DNA of 64,000 nucleotides, from contig OU015670.1 of the NCBI GenBank assembly GCA_907165275.2, forward strand, positions 1,019,501-1,083,500, in the 5' to 3' direction. Within the stretch, counting starts at the first letter, position 1. Each line of letters starts with the position of its first letter. The stretch is from Zygaena filipendulae (taxonomy: Eukaryota > Arthropoda > Insecta > Lepidoptera > Zygaenidae). The notes below the pieces were generated by a model. The model saw nothing but the letters and a program-made list of their open reading frames with translations, was not told where the DNA came from and made no database searches. Positions 9,701 to 18,294 of the stretch are shown piece after piece. The position numbers were made by a program, and so were the translations under genes.

Positions 9701-12157
9701 ATGCGGAAGGAACCACACTCGTCCTGATGGCATATCTTGACTTTCTTCGGCATAACCTTTGTCCAGCATATTCTGAACTTGCTTTGAATAATCAGTCGCG
9801 AAGTCGGCATCAGAGTCCATCATCTTCTCAATTATTTGTAGACGGTGTTCGGCATTCCGTATATTGTTGGGAAACTTCACGTCATTTTTCCGCCATAGCA
9901 GACCTGTCTCCCACCTATCTCCTATCTTTCTAGACTTAGTGTCTAAAATATCTAAAGCACGACGTTCATCAGGAGAGTATCTTTTATCAGCTTGATATTT
10001 GATCCCAATGCTATCAAGTCGGAAGTAATCCTTCACAAGGCCATGAAGCTTGTCGTCAGTATGTTGCAAATGACAAGATACAAAGGTATTTCCGGTTAAG
10101 GATGTCGAGAAACCATGTAGAACCCATCCTAGCAGAGTTCTGGAAGCTACTGGCTCATTCTTCTTACCTTCCCTTACTTCGCGGCTTACTATGAGATGCC
10201 AGTTATCTTGACCTATTAATAGGGATGGCTTACCGTCGAACGCAGTCAAAGGAATCGCCTTAAGATGCTCAAAAGACAGCTGATCTTCAGTGACAGTATA
10301 TTCAGGTAATGTTAAACTATTGACAGTACGAACTCTATCAAGTTGATGAGTTCCCTCATTCGTTCGTATTGTCAATGTTACTATTCGACTAGGCATGTCA
10401 TTACTGCCACTTACAGCACCCTGAAGGTTCAGCATAGTTTCAGGTCCAGTAGCTCCAATTTGATCTGCCACTTCTTTCTCAACTAAAGTAACAGTTGAAC
10501 CTTCATCTAAAAGAGCGTATGTATTTACATTACCTGCAGGACCTTCTACACAAACTGGAATAACTTTTAAATAAACCTTTTTTTTTGTAGACCATACATT
10601 CGCAGCTGTCTCTCTATCTTCTCTCTTTTCGTCAGCTTTTTCCTCTATCTTGGATCTATCCTTATGTAAGAGAGTGTGATGACCTGTCATTTTGCAATTC
10701 GAACATTTCTTTTTAGATCTACATCTGTCACGCCGATGAGTAGAACTAAGACACCTAAAACATAAGCGTCGCTTCATAACCCACTCCCAGCGCTTATCTA
10801 TATGCTCAGTCTTAAATTTAGGGCAAGTCTTAATCGTGTGACTTACCTCCGAGCAAAATATACAACCCGTCTCTTCGTTTTTGGAAGAAGATACCACGCT
10901 AATCGTCTCATGTGCAGTGTCGTTACTTGTCATGAATACACTGTCACTTGGGCTTTCTTCCTCCACCGCATTAGTCGTATGAAGAGTACGCGATTTACTT
11001 GTCGAGTAACCGACCTTCATGAACTTTTGCGGCGGCTCAATCGCGTCGCGCTTACAAATTTCCTGAGCTTCCGACATAAGATACTTAGCGAACAGCGGTA
11101 ACTGTGGCTCACTTGTACTCGTACCTTTAGTGTAATCTAACCAACGATAAAATAAAGGCTCAGTTAATTTTTTCAAAATTTCACTAATTAATTCTGGACT
11201 GTATAAATAACCTAAATTTCCAGTTGACTGTATAGCGGCTACACAATTATCTACTTTAGTCGCAAGTAGTATTACCTCAGATCGTATACCAGTCAGTTTA
11301 GGCACTCTCCTCATTTCTGCTATTAACCTACCTAGCACTAAGTCGGGTCTACCAAACCGCATTTCGAGAATCCTCATGACGTCGGACGCAGAAGTAGTCG
11401 CAATCAATCGGGCAGCAACAGCCTCCCACGCCTCGCCTTGAAGACACGTTTGAAGTCGGGCAAGGTTCTCCTCGTCCGAATAGCGGCCAACCCTAGACGT
11501 GATATCGTACGCATTTTTGAAACGCAACCAATCGAGTGCATCGCCTGAAAAGGTAGGTAAGCTTTTACTTGTGAGTCTGCCTATAAGTTTATCATTGTTA
11601 CTGTGAGATACAATTAAAGCATTAGATAAAGAGTTAGTTAGATTTTCAAGACGCCGTCGATCGTCGCCGCGGTAGTCGACCCGCGCACCGCTGCTGTCCA
11701 CTACATCACGTGGCTCGTCGTGCATGTCGCGCTGCGCTGGATCGTCACCCTTCAGTTTGTCGTGATCGACGGGTACATCAACAGGAACTTGACTGTAGGG
11801 GCGGGATTCCTCCACCCAGATTTCGGTTGTCTTCTGCGATCGCGATCGCGTCGAGCTCCTGCTGTGTAAACTTGCTAACTCTTCGTCATGTCTGGCTTTG
11901 ATCAATGCCTTTTCTGCTTCAATTTCCTTTTTCTTGAGTTCAGCTTCAATTTCCTTTTTTTTGAGTTCAGCTTCCTTTTTCTTGAGTTCAGATTCAAGTC
12001 GTACCTCACGGAGCTGAATTTCGGCAAGCTCCCTAGACGTACGGGCTTCTAGTCTTTGTCGTTCTGAAGACGCCGAACTCACTCGTGACATTTTTGTCGA
12101 AGATTTTTTCAATGCAATTCTTTTACTTCGACGCAATGACATATCACACAGAAACAA
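6776..12157 (-). CDS. BEL/Pao Gag-Pol polyprotein, intact
   Basis: One ORF of 1793 residues. An N-terminal Lys/Glu-rich coiled-coil stretch (about 40-95) precedes the Gag region. Cys/His knuckles lie at about 432-498 (CIFCSEVSHTIKTC and CFRC...CSNC). The protease carries LLDEGST near 551, where many relatives have D-S/T-G. The reverse transcriptase has YVDD at 954-957. RNase H shows HVFVDAS, an ELQAAL Glu, WTDSKT and NVADEATR (about 1131-1255). The integrase has an HHCC-type zinc finger and a core with GIDLFGP and HSDNGTNF, then a C-terminal tail. Together these copy and insert the element. No env ORF is present. The start may be the second Met (MSLRRS). Confidence 0.95.
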   Translation of the reverse strand: MFLCDMSLRRSKRIALKKSSTKMSRVSSASSERQRLEARTSRELAEIQLREVRLESELKKKEAELKKKEIEAELKKKEIEAEKALIKARHDEELASLHSRSSTRSRSQKTTEIWVEESRPYSQVPVDVPVDHDKLKGDDPAQRDMHDEPRDVVDSSGARVDYRGDDRRRLENLTNSLSNALIVSHSNNDKLIGRLTSKSLPTFSGDALDWLRFKNAYDITSRVGRYSDEENLARLQTCLQGEAWEAVAARLIATTSASDVMRILEMRFGRPDLVLGRLIAEMRRVPKLTGIRSEVILLATKVDNCVAAIQSTGNLGYLYSPELISEILKKLTEPLFYRWLDYTKGTSTSEPQLPLFAKYLMSEAQEICKRDAIEPPQKFMKVGYSTSKSRTLHTTNAVEEESPSDSVFMTSNDTAHETISVVSSSKNEETGCIFCSEVSHTIKTCPKFKTEHIDKRWEWVMKRRLCFRCLSSTHRRDRCRSKKKCSNCKMTGHHTLLHKDRSKIEEKADEKREDRETAANVWSTKKKVYLKVIPVCVEGPAGNVNTYALLDEGSTVTLVEKEVADQIGATGPETMLNLQGAVSGSNDMPSRIVTLTIRTNEGTHQLDRVRTVNSLTLPEYTVTEDQLSFEHLKAIPLTAFDGKPSLLIGQDNWHLIVSREVREGKKNEPVASRTLLGWVLHGFSTSLTGNTFVSCHLQHTDDKLHGLVKDYFRLDSIGIKYQADKRYSPDERRALDILDTKSRKIGDRWETGLLWRKNDVKFPNNIRNAEHRLQIIEKMMDSDADFATDYSKQVQNMLDKGYAEESQDMPSGRVWFLPHFGVRNPNKPGKLRLVHDAKAETKGVSLNTELLSGPDLLNSLIGVLLRFRERAVAVTADIREMFMQVKINKDDQNAQCFLWRGMDRKISPRIYKMSSMIFGAKSSPCTATYILRRNAEDFNMSHPRAVEAIKNRHYVDDYLDSTDTEEEAEQLVNDVIMIHKAGGFDIRGWVSNRLTVLPKDTDKLSVSLLQQSEDAERTLGVNWKPVSDTLGFDLSLKKINKDVVDCVRKPTKREILKVVMSVFDPLGLLCPFMIKGKILLQNLWRSGKSWDQQIDDVISPQWFQWLHKLKKLRTFSIARFYGFIEKDNLQLHVFVDASEEAYACVVYLRRYEQVVFIAARSRVAPLKSATIPRLELQAALLGARLGQTVIKEQSLVISKRYFWTDSKTVWFWINKNPKKDGVFVSNRLAEIDELTKPQEWRWLPGTLNVADEATRYKDNINDKWLSGPEFLCLPEEKWPQMNPEPEIESIFSISSSKEPRKLILDTRFSNWRRLVRSMSYVLLFVDRFCLKKSVILLISPDYEERAEKIILRQAQSEMFEAEITALKKLEDLKSCSKLLGLNPELNTDGLLVAKSRLDSSKDLPLHLRRPIILDAKHNVTKLIINHFHKRLGHNNAETLVNELRQRYYIFRLRTTVKNMINKCVVCKTKRSRPVQPMMAPLPENRLQHHCRPFTYCGIDLFGPMMVTIGRRKEKRWGVIFTCFSIRAVHIELASSLSTDSTILAIRRMAARRGFPRQIHSDNGTNFRSADKELRKAVQEMLSSSDMAQKVNEQGVRWTFNPPDAAHMGGVWERLVRSVKTALSSTLLTISPKEEVLHTLLLEAENIVNSRPLTHVSLDIDDEEALTPNHFLIGSSDASPRSGEFSDDDLHTRKQWRLSQRLADKFWSRWLREYIPNLQVRHRWTSDAGGSIKVGDVVLIVDRSAPRNIWPRGRIVEVIPGRDGRVRMVAIATKGGILRRPVNKVVLLVSLPPQ

Positions 12158-12214
12158 TATTCACAAATTTTTCTTTCACCGACCGCTGTACATATTTTAT
12201 TACTAATAAATTGC

Positions 12215-12232
12215 AGTACGGCTCGAAGACCA
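12215..12232 (-). promoter_or_regulatory. Candidate primer binding site of BEL element
   Basis: On the minus strand TGGTCTTCGAGCCGTAC starts three bases after the 5' LTR. It begins with TGG, the complement of a tRNA CCA tail, and has a tRNA-acceptor-like composition. I do not assign the tRNA. Confidence 0.6.
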
Positions 12233-12235
12233 CAT

Positions 12236-12394
12236 TGTTTCAAGAGCTAAAAGCTAGATATTTTTAATAAAATATACAAACATTATCAATCACATTATTT
12301 TTATTTTTTTACATTGTCAAATCATTTTATAATATCGTTCTAATTTTAAACTATATTATGTAGGTACCTATGTACGTTCAAGGAGTCTGTAACA
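12236..12394 (-). repeat. BEL/Pao 5' LTR, uninterrupted
   Basis: 159 bp, TGTT...AACA on either strand, matching the split 3' LTR base for base as far as I can read. It is followed by the CAGAT target duplication. It also serves as the empty-site control for the Tc1-like insertion. Confidence 0.95.
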
Positions 12395-12399
12395 CAGAT

Positions 12400-13594
12400 A
12401 TTATTTATTTTGTTTATTTATTTAAGTAGACAAAACAGATTGTAGTCACTATGTATGTTACAGTCAATATACACAGTAGCAGTTTGACTGAACAGGTAAT
12501 TGTGTTGTGTAGTTGTTATGAAAATTATAAATTTATGTGATTTTAAGTGAATTTTCGATGGAAGTTTTAAGTCTTTAAATAAAGTATTTTATTTTTTTCC
12601 AATATTGCCAATATCAAAATCTATGCAACAAATCTATGACCTATAAAAAAAAACTCATTTTTAAAATGTTTTTAATTTTTATTAACTTTTAGTGTCTCCA
12701 AGATGTATGTAAAAAATATTAATATTTTATTATTAAGATATAATGATTAATAGACAGAATTGTTGCAGTGCAATAAAATAATTACTGAAATTAACTTGCT
12801 TTTTTAACTAAATTATCTGACTCTAGTCACATAACATATTTTGATCATCTTTTTCCTTGATCCTCATGAATTTGTCTCCTCCAACCTAAGGTAGTCTGGC
12901 AAATATAACTTGCAAGTGATAAGATCACCCACTGTTGTCATATTTTTTTTAAAGTTGCAATTCAATAACAAAAAGTTCATTGCAGTACCAAGCTGGAGAT
13001 AGATAACATGTTGAAAATAAAATTCACTAAGAGAACCTAACCATTTTATGTAATGCAACCGGATAAAGCGATTCAGAAACAAAGTAACTAGATTAAACGT
13101 CGTGCAACAAGCATTGATAAACAACACAATCTTGGTGTTAATCCGTCATATCGAAAATATAATTTACAACACTCTATTATACCTAGGTATATCAAAGATT
13201 AATCCTTATTCCTTACACATAGAATGTCTTTGCCTTACACTAATAAAATTAATTTAAACCTATGGAACTTGGAAGTTAGAAAATAGGATGTAGGTACGCA
13301 ATGACTCATTTTGTACATTTTATGTATATGTGAGTTCGTAATTTGAATTTGTAAATAACCATGATCATAACCAATCATAACCATCATCGTGGAATCGAGT
13401 TTTTGAGGCGAATTTACTTCCTATTGGATTTTTTCTATATAGTAATCAACTACCAGGTCAAAACGTATATAAAAAAACATAAATTAACTTTAAAACCTGA
13501 TACGCATTTTAATAAGGGCTTTTGTCAATGAAAATCATAAGTATTTTGAATGCGGTGTTAGTTTTTAGTAGGTAAAGATTGAAAATATACTTAC
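12400..13594. other. Non-coding stretch, presumed GPAT-like intron 1
   Basis: AT-rich DNA with no convincing ORF, exon or recognised repeat. It lies between the BEL element and the splice donor of the GPAT-like exon and is therefore probably intron. Confidence 0.5.
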
Positions 13595-13747
13595 TTCGAA
13601 AAGTTTAAGTAGAATGTTCACGTAAAGCCTACGTAGGCCCAAAGATTTTCCAATGGAAGCTAAGAATATTATGCACAGAATTAACAGAAGAAACGGCGTG
13701 TATAAAATAGAAACCGCGACGGAAACAAGCGGCATGATCAACGCCAT
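13595..13747 (-). CDS. Glycerol-3-phosphate acyltransferase 3/4-like, first coding exon
   Basis: The minus strand reads ATG at 13747 and 51 codons later meets a strong splice donor (GAA|GTAAGTATA, intron from 13594). The peptide starts MALIMPLVSVAVSILY, carries one hydrophobic membrane segment (about residues 8-31) and continues SIGKSLGLRRLYVNILLKLF. The last part resembles the N-terminal membrane region of ER glycerol-3-phosphate acyltransferases 3/4, where a G-x-S-x-G-I-R-x-x-Y-x-K-x-L-x-K block follows the membrane helix. Those enzymes make lysophosphatidic acid for glycerolipid synthesis. The remaining exons are not in the window, so the intron exceeds 13.5 kb. The match is from memory of the family, so the name is moderately sure; the exon itself is well supported. 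Confidence 0.6.
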
Positions 13748-13865
13748 TTTGACGACTGATTGATTTGTCAAAAATCAAGATGTCATTTTCTAAATTTGAC
13801 ATTTGACAACATTGACAACGCACGTCATTGAACAGCTGATATGTATGCACCGTATGCACCCGACG

Positions 13866-14082
13866 ATCCGATTGGCACAGAGGTCACCATGCCTACCCGC
13901 TAATCCAGGGGTTCCGGGTTCGATTCCCGGTGGGGGTGGATTTTGTGTGATGAACACAGGGTTCCATTTTCCAGTCTGGGTGTGTTTATATATCTAATGT
14001 ATAATATATAAGTAATTCTATGTAGTTTGTCATTGGCAAATTATAATTATAGACGCCATTATTAAAGAAGAAGAAGAATTCT
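13866..14082 (+). repeat. tRNA-derived SINE
   Basis: RNA polymerase III boxes are clear: A-box-like TGGCACAGAGG (13873-13883) and a perfect B box GGTTCGATTCC (13917-13927), 44 bp apart. The tRNA-like head passes into a body with GTGATGAACACAGGGTTCC and a (GAA)n-type tail near 14080. A related minus-strand copy lies at 54826-54945 and a fragment at 16010-16120. It is not a functional tRNA because no cloverleaf closes. Confidence 0.75.
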
Positions 14083-14428
14083 ATGTAGTATACACCACGT
14101 TTGCTTGGTTTCCACGATACAAGCTAATAATAGCTTACTGTGGGATCAAGTAGATCTGTGTGTTGTGATGTGGATTATTATTATTATTACCTATCAACGT
14201 GATGTTCCGTTATACTAATGGTACGTAAGATATAACGAAAAATAACGATAAAACAAAGCCAAACTACTTAAGAAACACGAATAAGCTAAAACTTTTCAAA
14301 CATAGAACTGGATATGGACAGAAAAATATTATGCCTGAAGGAGCACGGTTTTATAATGGCCTACCAACTCAATTAAGAGAATGCAACCCTTTAAATATAT
14401 AAAGCAAACTTAAAATGTATATTAGTGA

Positions 14429-14613
14429 CTAGCTAGTATAGTATCCTATGTTCTTCTCTGTACCTCTGACAACGTGCATGCCAAATTTCATCCAAATCCG
14501 TTCAACCGTTTTTGCGTGATTGAGTAACAAACATCCAAACATCTAAACAACCCAACATCCACATTCCACATCTACATTCCACTTTCACATTTATAATATT
14601 AGTATGATAAGAT
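14429..14613 (-). mobile_element. Helitron-like fragment
   Basis: It starts at CTAGCTAG and reads in reverse the common body (TGACAACGTGCATGCCAAAT, TCATCCAAATCCGTTC, CGTTTTTGCGTGATTGAG) to ATAATATTAGTATGATAAGA. The GC hairpin near the 3' end has been lost. Confidence 0.6.
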
Positions 14614-14811
14614 AACTTAAATGTTTTGATTAGCTGGAACTTATTGATTTAAGTATTCAAATAAAAATTCATTGTAAGTGAACTACATTGTTCTTAAGAA
14701 GTAATAAAGTTCTTTAAATCCATTCCTTTACGAGTATATTGTTTAAAACGGAACGCATTCCGGTATACTATCATGCATTTTCATCATCATGTTATGCTAT
14801 CAACCACACAT

Positions 14812-15047
14812 GGACGCAGATAAGCAATAACATGTTAACCCACAAAATTAAGTTATTCATTCAGAACGATTTATTGAGAGTTAGGGAACGTTTTTTAATT
14901 ATGTGTTTACCTTATTACATTGCTTAAATATGTAACTAAATATTGAACATAAAAAATGTTGACACAAAATGGCGCTCCTACTTTTAAAACACGATTTACT
15001 CAAAATTTCTCCAGTGTGGGTTAACACACTATTGCTTATCTATGTCC
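14812..15047 (+). repeat. MITE family F copy 1 (4-bp target duplication)
   Basis: Terminal inverted repeats of about 33 bp start GGACGCAGATAAGCAATAAC and end GTTAACACACTATTGCTTAT plus CTATGTCC. The flanks ACAT (14808-14811 and 15048-15051) are duplicated. An inverted copy with the same structure and an AAAT duplication is at 59742-59978. No ORF. Confidence 0.8.
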
Positions 15048-15667
15048 ACATGTCAACCGACCGACACAGTGGTTGACCAGTCATTGGTTGATCACCACAT
15101 GATCACTGAGAGCACCTTTCCTCGAAAACGCCAGTGCTCACAATACAAAAATGGCGACGACTATGACGTCATACTGCCTAGTACGGAATACGGATACTGC
15201 GACAATATCTCCAACACGTAGTGATTACCTTCTCTCTGATCTCCAATACCAAATACTGAAAGTTACAAGTGTTACAAGTACAACAGAACTTTCTCGTCAC
15301 TGCGGGCACTGCGGCCACTTTCATCCGTAATAACGGAACGGAACATTTCATTTAACTAATTTTTTTTTTGGATACCAATTGCCAATAATAATTAATAAAT
15401 AATTTTATTTATTTTAAGCTATATTAAATGAAATTAAAGAAGTGAAACACAAACATGTTTTAAGTTTACGTGCTTTTTAGTTTAAATTGGACACAGAGTT
15501 CAGCAAGTAGCAAACTGAATAGTACATAAATATCACCAGGGGAAGTGTGAACTGGCAATTCGACTCTAAAGTCTAACCTCCTTCGTTTGGCTGTCTCACT
15601 AAAAAAAGAGGATTTATTGGATTTTTCGGCAATCCTTTTTTAAATAATTTTCTTAAATCTAATTAGA

Positions 15668-17213
15668 ATGGCTGATCTACCTTACGGACCACCAGTTAGG
15701 GTATCTCCTTTCATCAGAGTAAGTATTCAAACTATTTCTAATTGTTACTAGTTTTAATAATGAAAAAATTATGTAACACTGTGTTTTAAGGTTTTCATAA
15801 CTCTCAGAAGTCACAGAGGCTCCAGGAAGTGCATTAGATTTTTTTTTCATAAATTTATTTTTAAAATGATAGCCAGTAACATAGTATTTATTCGGTTTCT
15901 ATGTTACCTCTTTGGATGTCCAAACTTTTGCATAAAATGCAGTGATTAAAATATATTCTTTGCAGTTGGGCACTGATAGCTTTATTTTTATGGATATTTA
16001 TTGCATTTAGCCAGAGAGAATTTGAAACATCACAGGTTCAATCCCTGCAATTGAGGGATTTCACATTTATGTGATGAACAGTTTTGTGTTTACTCGGAGT
16101 CTGGTTGTTTAGTATATACTTACCTTAAGTATGTATTTAAAAAAAAGTATTGTATTAGTTGTCTGTTACCCATAGGCTTGATTACACTGTGATTTTCAAG
16201 GTTTTAAATGTTTTTTTTTACATTGTGAATACAACTTTTGACAAAAACATTTATGGCAATTCCAGTTCAGCCGTTGGTCACTTCTCACAGCAGGTATTCT
16301 CTATGGAGCTTTCCACCAGAATAGGTTATCGAAAAAGGAAACCAAGTTTCGTGAAATCGAAGCAAAGGAAAAGGTCATCCGAGATGCCAAGCTGAAAGAA
16401 GAGAAGGCCATTGCTGCTGCAGGTATTTACCTATTACTTTGTATGAAAAAAAAAAAAAACAAAAATCATAAGTCAATCAGGCATACTGCCACATTCTTAC
16501 ATTTTAGAGATTGATTGCTAGTTCCCTTTAAAAAAAAATTACTTCCACTCTTTTGCTTTGAAAAAAAAAAAAGAACTTTCGTCTTAAAAAAAAGAACTTT
16601 CGTCTTTATGATTAGTTTAAAGGAGGACTTTTGGCGGGAAGAATTAAATAAGATGAAATAGGGTGTTCGTCAGGAGGTTTTCGTTTTACTATACAACTTC
16701 CCACAGAGCGTCCTATTAAGGTTCAACTGTGAAGATTTGCTGCCAAAAGTTCCAGTAAAGCATTGAAATGCATTTCGATGTAAATAACTTCAGAAAAAGA
16801 AATATACCACTGAATTGCTATAAGTTTCCTTCTGCCTCCCCGAAAGGGGTAAACTTCACAAAAAAAATATTAGTTTAAATAAGTACACACACAGTACAAG
16901 TGACAGTAGTGACACTTAATAATAAGGTGCCAGTGTACAGCCAGAAAAAAAAAATGTAAACACTTGTCAAATTAAAATTGGAAAGAACTTTATTTCACAC
17001 AAACACAACACATAAAAACTACAATGCATGTAAACAGTGTTAGAAATTGGACTTTAATGCTATGGAATAAGATTTGACACCTGTCAAAAGTAATCATATA
17101 ATAAGCCGACTGTACTGTCAAACATAGTTCATTGACAAAATAATAATTGAATTTTAATTTTCTTTTCAGCTGAGATGAAAGCTCTGGAAGAACTCTCCAA
17201 GCCTTCAAAGTAG
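15668..17213 (+). CDS. ATP5ME: Mitochondrial ATP synthase subunit e (three exons, complete)
   Basis: Exons 15668-15718, 16266-16422 and 17170-17213 join in phase (0, then 1) into 83 residues. It opens MADLPYGPPVRVSPFIR, then a short hydrophobic segment (WSLLTAGILYGAFHQNRLS), a charged helix rich in Lys/Glu (KKETKFREIEAKEKVIRDAK) and the end AEMKALEELSKPSK. This is the layout of subunit e, a small inner-membrane protein of the Fo sector that supports ATP synthase dimers. Donors GTAAGT and GTATTT and acceptors TTCCAG and TTTCAG are normal. It lies head-to-head with the GPAT-like exon, about 1.9 kb away, with a SINE, a Helitron-like fragment and a MITE between. Intron 1 contains a SINE fragment near 16010-16120. 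Confidence 0.93.
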
Positions 17214-17482
17214 ATCCATTATAAATTTATTTTATTAGATATTAAGATAGAAATCCATCTCTACCTACTGTGGCTACTGGCCAACTGTACCTATATTACA
17301 GAAAAATTTTGTCAAAAAATTCAATTGGATTTTTTAAAATACAATAGCCAACAAGCAATGTTAAATGTGTAAAAAGTTATGTTGTATTTAATATAATTTA
17401 ATTATACACGTAAAATAATTTTCCGTGCATTTTATATTATTTCTCTCCTTTCCATTTTAAGAGAAAGTTACATTATTAAAAT

Positions 17483-17807
17483 GGGCATGTGGACTAATTT
17501 TTATTTTTTAGTCCGTCTTGTAGATTATTAAAAAATATTGGACACGTATTTTTTCTTTTTTTACGTAATCAAAAAATAACGACGATATATTAAGTTGAAA
17601 ATTCGCGTGACGTCACTATTCTGACAGTTTGTATGGCGGTTTTAGCGGTTAGTGACGTCACGACCCCCTCACTCTAAACTTTAATGCGCTTTATCTCTGT
17701 ATATTTTAATTTATTTAGAAAAGCAAAAAATACGTGTCTATTGTTTTTTTATTTTCTAACTGACGGACTAATTAGAATTTTGATTTTCAAAAGTAGTCCA
17801 CATTCCT
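17483..17807 (+). repeat. MITE family A copy 3 (best preserved)
   Basis: The ends GGGCATGTGGACTA and TAGTCCACATTCCT form 14-bp imperfect inverted repeats. Possible 8-bp target duplication ATTATTAA at 17472-17479 and 17808-17815, offset by a few bases from the repeat ends. TGACGTCA occurs at 17608-17615 and 17653-17660. It lies just downstream of the ATP synthase subunit e gene. Confidence 0.8.
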
Positions 17808-18294
17808 ATTATTAACATTCTGGAGTTCCTGAGGGTAATCCGCGACGACACCAAGTCCCAAGTCCGTTTCAAGTACCTATAGTAGAATAAATGTATTTGG
17901 CATCGTTGTACCTACGGAGTACGGTTTGTAATTGCAAATCATGGAGATATTACGCCATGGTGCTGTTCGCAAAATCTTTCTCGGAAGTAGGTACCTAAGT
18001 ACCTACATCCTACCTACCGCCTTCGATTCCCGCCAAAAACTGCTATGGTGACGATTACTTTAATTTTTTTCTCGGTAACCAGTAACGTCACACTTTATAC
18101 CAACCAGTGAGAGACTTATGTATATTGTCTAGTGAATTTGTGCCAGGGAGGTTCTACGTAATAAACAATTTATTGTGTTAATTTTTTCTAATAGTAATTG
18201 TATTTGCACTAGTTGAATCTTAAACATAGAAAGTTCTCTGTCCTCATGTTTGTATGCGAACACAGCAAAAGCTATGGAATGGGATCTTCACAGT

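Larger units (their letters stand above)
4971..12394 (-). mobile_element. Full-length BEL/Pao LTR retrotransposon
   Basis: Two direct copies of a 159-bp LTR (plus strand TGTTTCAAGAGC...CTGTAACA) bound the element: 12236-12394 intact, and 4971-6751 split by a Tc1-like insertion. Apart from that insertion I see no difference between them. A 5-bp target duplication, CAGAT, lies at 4966-4970 and 12395-12399. One uninterrupted 1793-codon ORF fills the inside, a purine-rich tract (minus CGAGGAGGAG) precedes the 3' LTR, and a primer-binding-site candidate lies next to the 5' LTR. Identical LTRs and an open frame mean recent insertion. It sits in the presumed first intron of the GPAT-like gene, on the same strand. 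Confidence 0.95.

Noticed and set aside
6967..11901. Many ORFs of 60-100 residues on the plus strand
   Set aside because: Antisense shadows of the BEL/Pao polyprotein frame.
12864..13127. 87-residue minus-strand ORF as a possible second exon of the GPAT-like gene
   Set aside because: It shows no acyltransferase-like sequence and no suitable splice borders.
13866..13945. Possible tRNA gene
   Set aside because: A and B boxes are present but acceptor and anticodon arms do not pair, and the sequence continues into a SINE body. The same holds for 34800-34925, 54826-54945 and 57945-58015.
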